Assembly: GCA_001600455.1 (NCBI GenBank) | Contig: BCKC01000009.1 | Span: forward strand, 2,108,001 to 2,172,000 | DNA length: 64,000 bases | Direction of reading: 5' to 3' | Source: Endocalyx cinctus | Lineage: Eukaryota; Ascomycota; Sordariomycetes; Amphisphaeriales; Apiosporaceae | In this document: positions 35,213 through 46,900 of the stretch, one piece after another | Numbering within the stretch: position 1 is the first letter of the stretch | Layout: each line of letters begins with the position of its first letter | The notes under the pieces: model-generated | Database searches by the model: none | What the model saw: the letters and a program-made list of their open reading frames with translations, nothing else | What the model was told of the DNA's origin: nothing | Program-made: the position numbers and the translations under genes

Positions 35213-36205
35213 ATGGTTTTCGCAGGCAACATCATGCGCTTCGGCGGTCTCATTTCTCTCGCAGTCTCTGCTCAGGCAGCTTATACCCTTCAAAATAAGT
35301 ATGACCAAACCAACTTCTTTGACGAGTTCAACTTTTACAGCGGCGTGGACCCCACAAACGGCTTTGTCGAATACGTTACCGCTGAAGTGGCCAACACTAC
35401 GTCGCTCGCTGGTTACGCCAATGGCGGCATCTACATGGGTGTGGATTATCAGACCTCGAACCCCACGGGCGGTCGCGCTTCGGTCCGCGTCGAATCGAAA
35501 GCCACGTTTACCAAGGGTCTCATCATTGCGGATATCGCTCACATGCCAGCTCCGAAATGCGGTCAGTGGCCGGCTTTCTGGACGTTCGGCCCCAACTGGC
35601 CCACGAGCGGTGAGATCGATATCATCGAGGGCGTTAACCTAGCCACGAGCACCTCGTACACCCTCCACACGTCGGCCGAGTGTTCTTTCTCTCAGCCCGA
35701 CTCCTTCGTCACGGCCGACTGCAACGCGCCCGGTACGGGAACGACGGGATGCGGCGCCGAGAGTACCGACACGCAAACTTTCGGAGACGGCTTCAATGCG
35801 ATTGGCGGGGGTATCTACGCGGTGGAGTGGACGTCGGAGGCGATCAAGATCTTCTTCTTCCCGCGGACTACGGCGACGACGGTCTTGGCCGAAATCGAGG
35901 CGGGCTCCCCCCAGCCCGACACCTGGACCCCGACCGCCGTCTTTGCTGGAGGCTCGGGCTGCAACATCGACGACCACTTCATGAACCACCAGATCATCTT
36001 CGACACCACCTTCTGCGGTGACTGGGCCGGCAAGGTCTTCAGCGACGACCCCGTCTGCGCCGCCAAGGCCTCCACCTGCCAGGATTACGTTGCCGCCAAC
36101 CCCGCCGACTTCGAGGACTCGTACTGGCTCGTCAACTCGGTTCAGGTGTTCTCCCAGGGTTCTAACAGCACCACTAACTCGATCGCCCGACGATTCCGAG
36201 CTTAA
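35213..36205 (+). CDS. Secreted GH16 endo-beta-1,3(4)-glucanase
   Basis: Glycoside hydrolase family 16 enzyme, expected to cleave beta-1,3- or mixed beta-1,3/1,4-glucans outside the cell, in wall remodelling or substrate use. It has 330 residues and no intron. A signal peptide ends near AQA; either Met1 or Met8 (MRFGGLISLAVSAQA) could start it, and Met8 gives the cleaner signal. The catalytic motif GEIDIIEG carries nucleophile Glu134, Asp136 and acid/base Glu139 in the expected E-x-D-x-x-E spacing. The substrate-cleft strands AFWTFGPNWP before it, and YAVEWTSEAIKIFFFP and TTFCGDWAG after it, are typical of the fungal GH16 subgroup. Several cysteines suggest disulfides. There is no GPI signal. 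Codons are strongly C-ending. It neighbours other surface-related genes but is independently spaced. Confidence 0.95.
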   Translation: MVFAGNIMRFGGLISLAVSAQAAYTLQNKYDQTNFFDEFNFYSGVDPTNGFVEYVTAEVANTTSLAGYANGGIYMGVDYQTSNPTGGRASVRVESKATFTKGLIIADIAHMPAPKCGQWPAFWTFGPNWPTSGEIDIIEGVNLATSTSYTLHTSAECSFSQPDSFVTADCNAPGTGTTGCGAESTDTQTFGDGFNAIGGGIYAVEWTSEAIKIFFFPRTTATTVLAEIEAGSPQPDTWTPTAVFAGGSGCNIDDHFMNHQIIFDTTFCGDWAGKVFSDDPVCAAKASTCQDYVAANPADFEDSYWLVNSVQVFSQGSNSTTNSIARRFRA

Positions 36206-37286
36206 GAGAGAGAAAGTAAAGATGTCTTCTCTTTCACGAGACCTTAAATTTGGATATATACAAACGGCGTTTTTATCTCTTTTCAATGGCATATACCATT
36301 TGGGTTAGCATTTGACTTTTTTTGCTATCCCTCTTCGCACTTGTTTTCTTGCAAAGAAGTCGAGTCTACTACTTTGAATACATCGCAGGGTTGGGGGTTC
36401 GTTTTTTATCTTCGCATTTACATGGAAGTATATGGAGGTGCAAGAGACAAAAAAAAACTTTCGCAGCCTTCAAGCGGTCGTCGTCGTTTCTTCTCACGTA
36501 AATTTTCTCAAAAAACTTTGTATATACATTATTTCTTCTATACTTCGTTCCTCTCGGATTCTTCGGGTTCGAGGCCTTTTTTTCCTTTTCTTGAATTTTC
36601 GGGTGTGGTTTTCTTTCTTTCTTTCTTTTTTTCTTACTGTTCTAGTGAACTGAAAGTGATGGGGATAGGAGGCAGCATGGAGACACGATTGAAAAAAACG
36701 GTTTACGAGCAATGGGGGGTTGGGTATATAACAATTAAGAAACATTGAACAACTTCTCATTCTACCTGATTCCCTTTGCAACGCTTATCAATGCTAGATA
36801 TGAATAAAAAGGAATTTGTTTAATGTATTTATTTGAAGGTAAAATACGATACTTAAACGCTTAATGCGGTACGCTCTCTACATAGGACTATGGTTTTGGG
36901 AGCGTTACCATGCACTCGGTAACCTGGTATGTCCCAAATAGGAAGTGTTCATATGTTCGGGTTTTCATGACATACAGTGTATTATCACGATAAATGGCTT
37001 AAATCAACCTAACCCGAAGCTCACTCATAGAAAAATAGTATCCCTTACGGCCGAACGGTTTTGAATCTGACGCTTTCGCTTGTAATACGAAAACAAGTTA
37101 TTTTTATTATTCTAAATTAATTTTTTTTCGGCCGTGTCGTAGTAAATAGGATGGTAGTGAGTTTTTTCCGATGAGACAGTGGCGGTCACCGCCACCACTG
37201 AGTAAACCCAGAAGAAAGGGGCTTGTCCGATAAAAACAAAGAGGATATGAAATAAGTTTTAAAGGCTTTTTAGACAGACGCAATAG

Positions 37287-37307
37287 GTTTTTTTTTTTTT
37301 TTTTTTT
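37287..37307. repeat. Poly-T run of 21 nt
   Basis: Uninterrupted T21 in the intergenic DNA; the same length class as the two A-runs at 29.9-30.0 kb. Confidence 0.9.
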
Positions 37308-37755
37308 GAAATAACAGTAGCGGTCAAGGTACTAGCAGCAGAGAAATGTTTAGGATATGTGGGAGAACCGTACCGGTTAGAAACGCGAGCCCGCTATGCG
37401 GTTCTTTTACTGTTTATTTTTTTTCGTCTCCTTTTCACTGTTAGACAATGTGATGGAACCACACAATAGTGTGAGTGGTCAAATAGATCGCGTAGAAACT
37501 TGGTCGGCGGGGCCGTACTGTATTGACGTCTGACTGTTAAACTGAGTTGAATACAAAATCCATCGTGTAGATTCTCAAAGGGTATTTATGAAACCTCGTC
37601 ACGAAACCGTTACTCTGGAAAGAAATCTTAGAATGGCGGTGATAGAGATGTTTGAGAATATCTGGATCTTTTAGTTTCTCTGCTACCTTCTAAGGAGCTA
37701 TGATGAGGTTGAAGTTTCAAGCTCCAGGACTAAGGGCGTGAGCGCTCCCATCAGA

Positions 37756-37763
37756 TATATAAG
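37756..37763 (+). promoter_or_regulatory. TATA-like box upstream of the charged coiled-coil gene
   Basis: TATATAAG about 140 nt upstream of the ATG at 37901, followed by a C/T-rich leader (CATCCTACTCTTCTCATCATT). Motif match only. Confidence 0.35.
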
Positions 37764-37900
37764 ATGTAAGAAGTTTTTAATTTAGAGGAGCTTTAGACAA
37801 CTTCGAACTGCATCCTACTCTTCTCATCATTATCATCCACTCGTTCGCCTACCTTGAATTTCTGTCATCACACATTAACACATTCTTACATCTCAGTACC

Positions 37901-38845
37901 ATGCTGTTCTGTCCATACTCTCATTACAAACACAAGAAGCCCGGCCGACACGGGCCGAGAAGAGGATCCAAACCCGAAATAGACGTCGACGTCGTCGCGC
38001 GCAAAGCCGCGGCCGAGACGCTCCGGCAAGCCTTCTACCCGCATCAACCCTCCTCGACGCCGGAACCGATCCGGCCCGGGTGGGACGAGCGCGCGTACCC
38101 TCTACCGCCACCGCCCGCGCGCGTGAGCCAGAGCCGATGGGACGCGCACGCCGACGCTGTCCGGGCGACGCGCGACGCCGTCGGCGAGGTCGCCAAGCAG
38201 GCCGAGGCCGAGGCCCGTAACCTCGAGAAGGCGCTGCGGGAGACGCGGCAGGCCGTCGCCGAGGGCCACGCGGCGCAGATGGGGAAGCACGAGGAGTGCG
38301 CGGCGCGGATCGGGAGGATCGATAAGCGGCTGGAGGAGGAGGCGAAGAGGGGCGAGGAGGCGAGCCGGAAGGAGAAGGCGAGGGAGGAGATGAAGGGGTG
38401 GTTTGATCAGTTTCAGCAACAAGAACAAGAACAGCAGAAGCAGAAGAAGCAACAGGAAGAGCAGGAGAAAGAGAAACAGAGGAAAAAAGGTCGATCGTCG
38501 AGAAGTACGTCGAGTAGCAGTAGCAGTAGTAGCGGTAGTAGCAGCAAGGCAGATAACGGGGGTCCACGCAGAGGTTGGGCCGCTTACGAAGAAGCGGAGA
38601 AGCAGCGACAGGAATACATCAATTGGTACCAGCAGCAAAACCAAGCGCCGTTACCGCCACCACCCCCGCCTCCTCGTCCTATCATCTTTCAGTGGACTCC
38701 CACCGAGGCTGATTTTAACGGTATTTATCCATGGCTTACCGACCCCGATACGGATTGGCAACAGAGAGTTTATTATAGTCCTTGGTACGGACGAAGAAGA
38801 CCGAATGTTGGTGGTGGTAACGGTCATCGAAGTCCCTATGGATAA
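37901..38845 (+). CDS. Hypothetical charged coiled-coil protein
   Basis: An intronless frame of 314 residues that I do not recognise. The N-terminus is basic (YKHKKPGRHGPRRGSKPE). Residues of about 65-200 are an Ala/Glu/Arg/Lys helix with heptad-like spacing (VRATRDAVGEVAKQAEAEARN, RLEEEAKRGEEASRKEK), likely a long coiled coil. Then come a Gln/Lys/Glu run, a poly-Ser block (about 205-223), a proline run, and a Trp/Tyr-rich C-terminus (PIIFQWTPTEADFNGIYPWL, YYSPWYGRRRP) that may fold. There is no signal peptide. The ATG context (ACCATGC) is good. Two antisense frames overlap it but translate to Leu-only or Ser/Arg-only text, while this frame has protein-like sections. Codon third positions are GC-rich in the 5' half, in contrast to the flanking DNA. 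Confidence 0.62.
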   Translation: MLFCPYSHYKHKKPGRHGPRRGSKPEIDVDVVARKAAAETLRQAFYPHQPSSTPEPIRPGWDERAYPLPPPPARVSQSRWDAHADAVRATRDAVGEVAKQAEAEARNLEKALRETRQAVAEGHAAQMGKHEECAARIGRIDKRLEEEAKRGEEASRKEKAREEMKGWFDQFQQQEQEQQKQKKQQEEQEKEKQRKKGRSSRSTSSSSSSSSGSSSKADNGGPRRGWAAYEEAEKQRQEYINWYQQQNQAPLPPPPPPPRPIIFQWTPTEADFNGIYPWLTDPDTDWQQRVYYSPWYGRRRPNVGGGNGHRSPYG

Positions 38846-40543
38846 AAGCTGTATACCTTTGGATTTTTGAGGCTAGACTGAAACAAACTTTCGGTGCGGT
38901 GCCGTTTATCTTGATTACGTATGTAAGAATATTAAGGGAGCCATCAATGGCTTGGAATAATCTACGTCTAGTTAGTACACGATAGTTAGGATTTCGCGTC
39001 CCTCCATAGTAAGCGGCGGTTAGTTATCGAGTCACGTCATACGAACCCTCCCTCACTCCCTAATACTACTTGTATGTATATAAGTGCATACATTAAGGGG
39101 GACGGAGACTACCGAGGTGGAGAATGAATTGGTTAATTGTTCTTTTATCCTTTTTTCTCTTCGTACGGATGGTATAGAATACGCGTGTCATGGATCTTTC
39201 ATAACTTGGGATAGTGGAGAAAGCAATTTCAAAAGCACGGTCTTGCGTATTCTTCCGGAAATGTTATTAAGATTATTACGGTTATGCACTTCTTCGAAGC
39301 AAATGTTTAGGACTTAAAGTATATGTATATACGATGAAGTTACTGTGTATATGATATGAGGGATAATGAGGAGGAGGATGATCTTTAGAGGATTGATTTA
39401 TATTTGGTATAAAATCCCCTTGGATAGGTCTGGGCGGAGAAAAAAGTAGTCAGGCTGTCAGGTAAGTGAGATGTGCGATAGGTAGTAAGTGGTAGTAATA
39501 GGTAGATACCTAGTGTAGCGTATATGCTTACATCCAATATGTACCTAGTAAGCGATGATCGGGTGGCTGAATGTCGCTACATGCACAGAGTAGTATAAAC
39601 TACGATAGGAACAGGAAATGATCAACCGGATGTGATACTATTTTGGTCAAGGTTAAGAACCCTTTTCGCTGGTAAACGCGATATACAAACCTACCTACTA
39701 TTCTACAATGTGTTTAGCATATTAAAGTACTTGCCATAGTAGGTTAAGTACGTACTACAGTAGTGGACTTGGTGATGGAATAGGCCCGACGGTACAGTAC
39801 CTGACTACCTATCTAGTTACGCCTACAAGTATTCTCTCTCTCAACAACATTAAACTACTCCTTTCCGCCGATACTTTTTACGTAGATAATATACATAGAT
39901 ATATAGATAGATCCAAGATTAGGCAAAATATAACAAGATAGATATAACCAAAAACAAATGAAAATTTAAAATTATTATACCATAGTATACTACCATAATA
40001 CTACCTATCATCTTTAATAATAATATCGTGTAGTCAGGGCCTCGGGGCCTGTCAAGGTAGTGTAATGTAGATATCCAACAAAAAAGTGGTCGCAACCCTT
40101 GTCAGCTTTGTTGTCGATCCACATATTCTTTCAAGCCTCTAAAATCATCGGAAATCGTGATCAAAAGGGGATTGACTCCACCAGGTCCTCTCTTAAAATT
40201 TCTATCTCTCCTCTTTTCTCGTTTTTCTTCTTCCTTCTTTTCCCCGTTCACGACCAACACAAAACGAAAATCCAACTTTTGCTTTTTAGCATACTTACAC
40301 TCTTTTTTTTTCATTCATACTGTCGTTCATTGATCAAACCACAAAACAAAATAATACTCATTCATTTTTTTAAATTTTAATATACACTCTAAAAAATAAA
40401 AAAAAAACGTCAAAGGAAATAACGAAACGTAAATAAAGAGATCTTCACCTGTTGCGTTGCGCGAATACAAGGACAAAACACGTCATTTTATCACACCAAT
40501 CGCAAAACAAAGAAAAAGAAAAGAAAAGAAAAATTCCAACAAA
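38846..40543. other. Intergenic region upstream of the GPI-type protein
   Basis: About 1.7 kb. Clusters of TAGGTA/TACCTA and GTACGTAC words occur at 39480-39550 and 39720-39820. The last 450 nt before the next ATG are A- and T-tract-rich, probably promoter and leader. The frame at 39084-39317 is not convincing. Confidence 0.45.
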
Positions 40544-40990
40544 ATGCTCGCCTCATCGCTTTTCGTCCTAGTCGCCGGCGCCATGTCGGCCGTGGCGCAA
40601 ACCACGACCATGACGACCTACCTGACCGCCACCGTGAGCATCATCCAATGCAACCCGACCAACACGGCCTGCCCCTTGTACACGCCCAGCTCGTCTAGCA
40701 CCCCCGTCCCGACCACGACGTCGAGCTCGTTCGTGCCCCTCAACACCACCACCTCCTCCGTCGTCGCCCACGTCTACCCGACCTTCAACGCCACCACCGC
40801 CTACCTCAACTCCACCGTCTCCGCGTCTGCTACCTACCCGGCTATCACCTCGTTGAGCACCGCCAGCGTCGCCTCTACCACTTCCGCCTCCGCTACCGGC
40901 GCCATCGCTACCGGCGCCGCCGGCACCGCTTCCGCGCAGTCCGCCGTGCTCCTCGGTCTGCTGGGAATGGGTGTTTACGTCTTGGCTTAA
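40544..40990 (+). CDS. Small GPI-anchored-type Ser/Thr-rich cell-surface protein
   Basis: 148 residues from the ATG at 40544; the frame is open for 29 codons upstream, but that part is Lys-rich leader translation. Residues 1-18 (MLASSLFVLVAGAMSAVA) are a signal peptide. The middle is Ser/Thr/Ala/Val-rich, with short TTTSS and SASAT runs suited to O-mannosylation, and has N-glycosylation sequons (NTT, NAT, NST). Only two Cys are seen (CNPTNTAC), spaced as in many small fungal wall proteins. The C-terminus is a hydrophobic tail (VLLGLLGMGVYVLA) after small residues (AAGTASAQS), fitting GPI-anchor attachment. No enzyme domain is present. It probably coats the plasma membrane or cell wall. Codons are strongly C-ending. 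The gene ends the 35-41 kb cluster of surface-related genes. Confidence 0.8.
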   Translation: MLASSLFVLVAGAMSAVAQTTTMTTYLTATVSIIQCNPTNTACPLYTPSSSSTPVPTTTSSSFVPLNTTTSSVVAHVYPTFNATTAYLNSTVSASATYPAITSLSTASVASTTSASATGAIATGAAGTASAQSAVLLGLLGMGVYVLA

Positions 40991-43900
40991 AACAAACGAG
41001 GTCCACAACCCCGTATTCGTTTTACGACGGTTAATTGTTAACTTTTAATTTCTCTTCTTAATCCGTGTTGGGAATAAAAAAAACCCCCAACATGTTAATT
41101 CTTCGGAGAAGGACGTTTGATGTTCTTTTTTTTCTTTTTTTTTTTTTGGCTTAATATCCTGGAAATATATTACGAATATTTACCTCCTTATCTTTTTTTT
41201 TTTTTTTGGCTATTTATCGAGCCGCGACATACCAATATTTCCTTTTTTTATTTTCTTGTCCAGATTTATACAATGGGGGCGATCACAAACGCCGCCCCGG
41301 TACTTAGCTAGGAGGGGAAAAAAAAACTATAGATGGAGTTCAACGGGTGTAGGCTGAAGCCATGGTTTATATATATCTCAAACGGGTTTCTGAAGCGAAA
41401 CAAAAACGGGACCAATGATCAATATAGATATGTATACATGTGCGTATGTATATATTGCACAAAATATACCAGCGCTACGATTCACGAAACATGTTGAAAA
41501 TATTCTGACCAAGTATAAATAGTAACGAGTGACATTGTATGTATACTTAACCAAGTAATGAATGTGTAGAGAGATATTCCAGTGACCAATCTGCTTTCCC
41601 TTCTGCCTATCCCATCCCATTAGCCTGGTGTCTCGTAGAGTACTTCCATCATCGCCAAAGACATTATAATTGAGGGTATAGAGAGCGACCGATGACATGT
41701 GTCATATCAATATTACAACTTCAGATCCAAAAGGAAAAAGAAAAGGAAATAAATCCGACTCAATCTGTCTTCGATGCCGCCATCAACCTTGACATCAAGA
41801 AGGGGGGAAAATTCATGCAGCCATACCGAAGAAAATAACCATGTCGAAAAGGTGAATAGTGATCCGATTCCAGTTACAAAGAACCGCATCTCATGACCCA
41901 TACGAATAATCTTCTACATGTACGCTGTCCACGCAAACATTGTCTTGTCCGGGTCCATTACCTCGTTGCCGCAACCTAGCAAATCCACATCTTGTTCTGT
42001 AGGCTCTAACGACGAAATTGAGTCTCGTCATCCAGAAAAATCGATTCCTCGACGCTTGCGTTTCCCGCGATGTCGTCTAACTCCCTATCGCTACTTTCTA
42101 TCACAGCCGGACACTACACATAGTCCGGTAGAGTTAGACACGGTTGGATCTGCTTTTTTTTTCATTCATCTTGTGGTCAGCATAACAAATAGTCACGTCG
42201 GATACAAAGTCGGGTAGTCTGGGACGTACCGTTGACGAGTCTGCCAATATATTACTCTGCTGGCCTTGGTGATTCGAACAATAGGACGTAGGGTGAATTG
42301 CTCTGTTTTGACAACCTGGGTAGGCACAAAGTCTTACCGACATTGCGTTTTATGGCTCGTAAATAAATAAATGACGGGAGATGTCCCAAGCGTTATTGGC
42401 TTGAAAGTTTGAGGTTTGGGCTTGACGTGATGATATAGTTTCGAGTACTGAATAGCAAACTGTCGGGAAATTTATCGACTCCGGAACGTTGAAGACTAAT
42501 ATTTGCTGTTTTCGAGCGTTGAGTCGCTTGTTGTATGCAGAAGACTTTGATAGAAAGTTAAATATGAGTTTCCCTCCTTCGCAGAGGTGAAGCCTCCTTT
42601 TATACTTGTTTCCTGGCATGTCCGGGTTAGAAACTGATGTCAATTTCTTGCCTTCTTTCTATCTTTTTTTTTTTTCTTGCTTTGCCGTAATTCGTTCCAG
42701 CACGGTTGGACACGACACTTCTGCCACCACGGCAAACCAGATAGCCCCCAATGACCTTAACCAAAGTCTGGCTATCTCCGGAACAGTTTGGTGTTTATTG
42801 AATGCAATAGTATCATCATTAAGTTCTCGCCGGGGGGTCATCCCGGGATCACAAACGTCAGTTCTAGCCGGAATTGAGCATTCCGGTCCATTTTGTCTAA
42901 ATGACATGCATCATTGTGGCATCTGATTTGCTTCGTTCGACCAAAGACTGCCGGGCTGGTCTCGTTAATGGTTTCTGACAGCTGGAACGCGACTCGGATC
43001 GATACCAAATATAGAATCGGACAAAATGTCATTGCCTATATTGCCGAACCGAAACCTGATTTTGTGCTTTGCTGAGAGCCCGAGAGTCTGGGTCAAGGTC
43101 TCGGAAGCCGCTTATTCGGGACATGGTATATCCGTATTTGCAAAAAAGAAAGAAAAAACCCGTTATGTTGTTCGGTACCGACGTTCATTCTCTCGAGGCT
43201 AGACGTTGGAGATCGTTACTAACACATGTAAGGCGAGAATCCGTCATAAATACCCGAAGCATAATCACGCTTCATGCAGAATTGCGGCACTGCCGGTTGT
43301 TATTGTCAATAACCAAAACTATCGAAAAAAAAGGGCAGATTTCGGATGGCATTAACCACTTTGGGGGTGCATATCCTTCTTTGGGTAACTTGGTTCAGAT
43401 AAGGCTGCATAGTTGGCCCTTCTCCACGAGGAATTCCCTCCAGTTATGGCAGTAATTAGTGTATCATAATCGATACGACGCCTATACATGCATGTAGGTA
43501 TTTGTAGATAACACTATTATTGGCTCTGTTATATGCATCTTCTGTCAAGTTCGAGCCGCGTTGCAAACGTCAAGTAAATCCGGCTTCGTATATGCAGGGC
43601 TGTGAGTAAACGGGATAATTAGTGGAAATCTTTATGACAACTACCTTTTAAACCTACTCCACCAGGATTTTTCTGGGATATTGTGTTGAGACTGTGTTAT
43701 AATTGACACAGAAGAGTGATATGAGGTGTATTTATCGTACTTGTAGTTCGTATCGCCGTCTTATTAAAGTCTGTTGGTACAAGTTGTCTATGTCTATTTT
43801 ATTGACAATAACGAATGTCTTGTTTATTGTAATGATACATGAAATGAATCATCACAACTGACACTTTTGCGGTAGAGTTTATCCGATAACCAAGGCGTCG

Positions 43901-46900
43901 TGCTAGAGGACTCTCGGATGTATAGGCTACTAAGTATAAAATAAAATCAGTAGCCTACTATATGGTCAACCGTCCTTACCTTGGTAGAGAGCTAATTACT
44001 ACCTACGTGTTACACATATGAACCAGAAGTGTATACCTAGGTAGTGATATACGGCAACTGGATCAACTAATTTCTTGTCAAGTACCCAAGTTCCGAGATT
44101 TCAAAATATATTCCGACTAAAATATTCGGTCCTCGCGGTGTCAATCGAAACGATCTTACCGATTGGGGTATTTTGGTGACCCCTAGACTTGGGAATTGTG
44201 ACAATAATTCTCCTAGATAAAACACATCTAACCTAGTAAATATTCTTTCTGAAAATAATATTGACTAGGTTGAGAAATAATTAGATGATCAGTAGATTAG
44301 CACTTCCTTTACGATTTGGAGGAATCAAACCTCCTCTTAATAGATATGATTATTGATGACCATCGCACCTACGTACGTATACCAGAAAAGATAGCCTCTT
44401 TGTTCTTGTACCAGAGTCAATGAGGATAGTACAACAGCCCTTGTGCTTCGAGTGATTTCAGAGAATGAGAAAAAAATATCCCGACTATTTCACCGGGGCA
44501 TATACTAGGCGCGACATATCTCTATACTTTGTACACTACAAATCCCGAGCAAGTTCCTTATACCAGCAATAACAATAGCAGTAGTTGACAGGGTATCCTC
44601 TAACCTAAGTCATCATATTAACCTAGCACCGGGGGTCAGATCCCACCTGGTAATAGTGGTCGGAAGGAACTATCCTACGCCATAACTATAATAGTATTAG
44701 ATAATCTCCATCCTATAGAAACAATAAATCAACTTTTCACCTTCTCTTCTATAACATTATTGACGTGAAAAACTTATACTTCGAGCAATGGATATTGGGA
44801 AGCCAATAGTTCCCTTTACTAACATAGAAGTTTCGGAAGATTAGGACTTGTTCCAAATTTTAAACAAATCGCCAATCACTCGGCCGATACTCTTAAGGAA
44901 TTAAATGATTACCCCGTTATAATATCTTCTTGATTACCCTGTCTGCCTGTCCCTTTTCACGCCAGCTTCAATCTCCAAGTAGGTAAGGAGAGAGTTACAC
45001 ATGTGAGGTCATCAATTCGGAGAGAATCATTTACAGTATACAAACTTCTACTGGTTACCACCTAGACGGTGTCTCGTTGTGTAGCCTTCGCCCCTCTCTT
45101 GGACATCGTACCACATGATCACATGTGACACTGCGGTATCGTATCGACCAATTGTCATCTCTGTCTAACGTTACATTGACTTGATTAGTATCCGACATAT
45201 TTGATCCTTCATCGACGAAAATTTGACCCTCCGTTGTCGATTAATTGGAGCAGAAGGACGCCTACCACGGACCGCCTCTACGTAAGTCGTCGATTCATTT
45301 TAAACTTGCTCACTTAGTCCCCCATACACTCGAAAATACCTGCGATGACAGCGTACTCACACTCGCATATGCACAAAAATGTGGAGTATTTGATGTAGGA
45401 AAACGCTAAAGGATACGAATACCTTCTTCAGAACAATATGTCAAGCACAAAACTTGTTTGTCCTATTTTTGTTGGTGCATGGCTCGCCAGTGAAAAGGAA
45501 CTTTGCAGCTTCCTACTGGGCGTAATTAGTACACAGGATCACTCGTCATACCTCCTTACTCCTTCTCCATCTCGATCGATATTGACACGACACCTCTTCC
45601 AGGGGGTATATCCAGTAATTACGGTCTCCGAGTCCCAGACAAACGGAACAGATAGGTGAACGAGTTATACCATATCCTTTTTCGTTACCATGCATATTCC
45701 AGAACGGACACAGGGTCGATGTCATGTAGCTGACGCATGGTTGAACCATCATGTGCGCGCGAACGCAGGCTTCTACGGCTGACGGATCAATATATGTATG
45801 TTATATGTGTGGTAAAGTGTTTATTGACAGGGAGAAGTGAATGGAAAAGGAAAGAAAAGATAATACAACCTGCTAACTTTTCTGTCTAGAAGTAGTGATA
45901 GTCCTCGGAGATGTCCAGTTTGAATTGTTTTATCTAATCCCGACCATGAAAGTCAACATCGATTCCCTCCCCGTCTCATAGTCGAATCCTGAATATTATA
46001 CGAGAATACGCACGAACACGTTTGCATACATGAGATAACAAAGATGGAAATTGGAAACGCGAAGATATGGTATTACGCCGAGATCGGTAAGACGGTTTAG
46101 ATATCTACCGAACATACTAGGTATCAACTGACCTAGACTTCCACTCACGTCCAGATGCTTGATCGAGAATACAACGTCATGCGTTCCGATCTACTCTACT
46201 ATGCCCTCTTCTGGAAAAAAAATGCGCTCATCAGTGAGAATACCGAGCTTACAAGACAGCAAAGAGAGCAATGAAGTAAGAAACAGCGATTAAGTCAGTA
46301 CCTTGTGGTTATAACGTTATAACAACTCTCCCTTATTGAGTAGGTATATCATATTAGGCAGTGTACACCACAACTACTAAACTTGATTCAGCTCCTTGTT
46401 AACTTCTTAGCAGAGGATTCAGCTGAACATTGGACGTGAAGCTAGATGCGAATGCCTCCTTCATGATACATATACGATGCTTCATATTATTACTTGGGTA
46501 AATTCGGTATTTACCATTGTCGAGGGCTAATTACCCATTCCTTATATAAAAAAATTGGTATGACTCTTTTGCTTTATAAAATATACTTCTTTGTATTGGC
46601 AAGGTCTGGATTAGACTAGGAGGATTATTACGTTAAAGTCAAAAGGCATGTCAGATGGCTGGCTTATTCTTATTGTTATTAACTAGAGTAGAGACTTCAG
46701 GAAGTAGACAGAGACAGACAGATGATTATTCATACTCTGTATATCTCCCGCTTTACCCCTAACTGCCATAGGTACTTAAGTACTTAAGCACAGTGAATTT
46801 CCTCCTGCCTCCACCAGCTCCACCAATTCCGCCAATTCCACCTAACTGAAAAGGGGTGCAGGGGCCCTAGGCGGGCAGGCGGGATTGAAATGATAAAAGG

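Larger units (their letters stand above)
36206..37900. other. Intergenic region downstream of GH16
   Basis: About 1.7 kb, AT-rich with a T-rich 3' flank. The frame at 36341-36748 is Phe/Ser-rich low-complexity translation of T tracts and is not called. A T21 run lies at 37287-37307. Confidence 0.45.

Noticed and set aside
35639..36292. 217-codon minus-strand frame over GH16
   Set aside because: Shadow of the GC-rich GH16 exon; low-complexity Gly/Val/Arg text.
37893..38567. 224- and 180-codon minus-strand frames over the charged protein
   Set aside because: Ser/Pro/Arg-only and Leu-only translations; the plus-strand frame has helix, poly-Ser and folded-looking parts. Kept as a caveat only.
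42250..42345. Possible tRNA suggested by GTTCGAATC on the minus strand
   Set aside because: No acceptor stem, D-arm or anticodon arm can be placed at the right distance; the word lies in the Cys/His frame.
43069..43455. 128-codon plus-strand frame in the 41-47 kb desert
   Set aside because: No signal peptide, domain or splice context, and composition looks random; too weak to call, though noted in the region entry.
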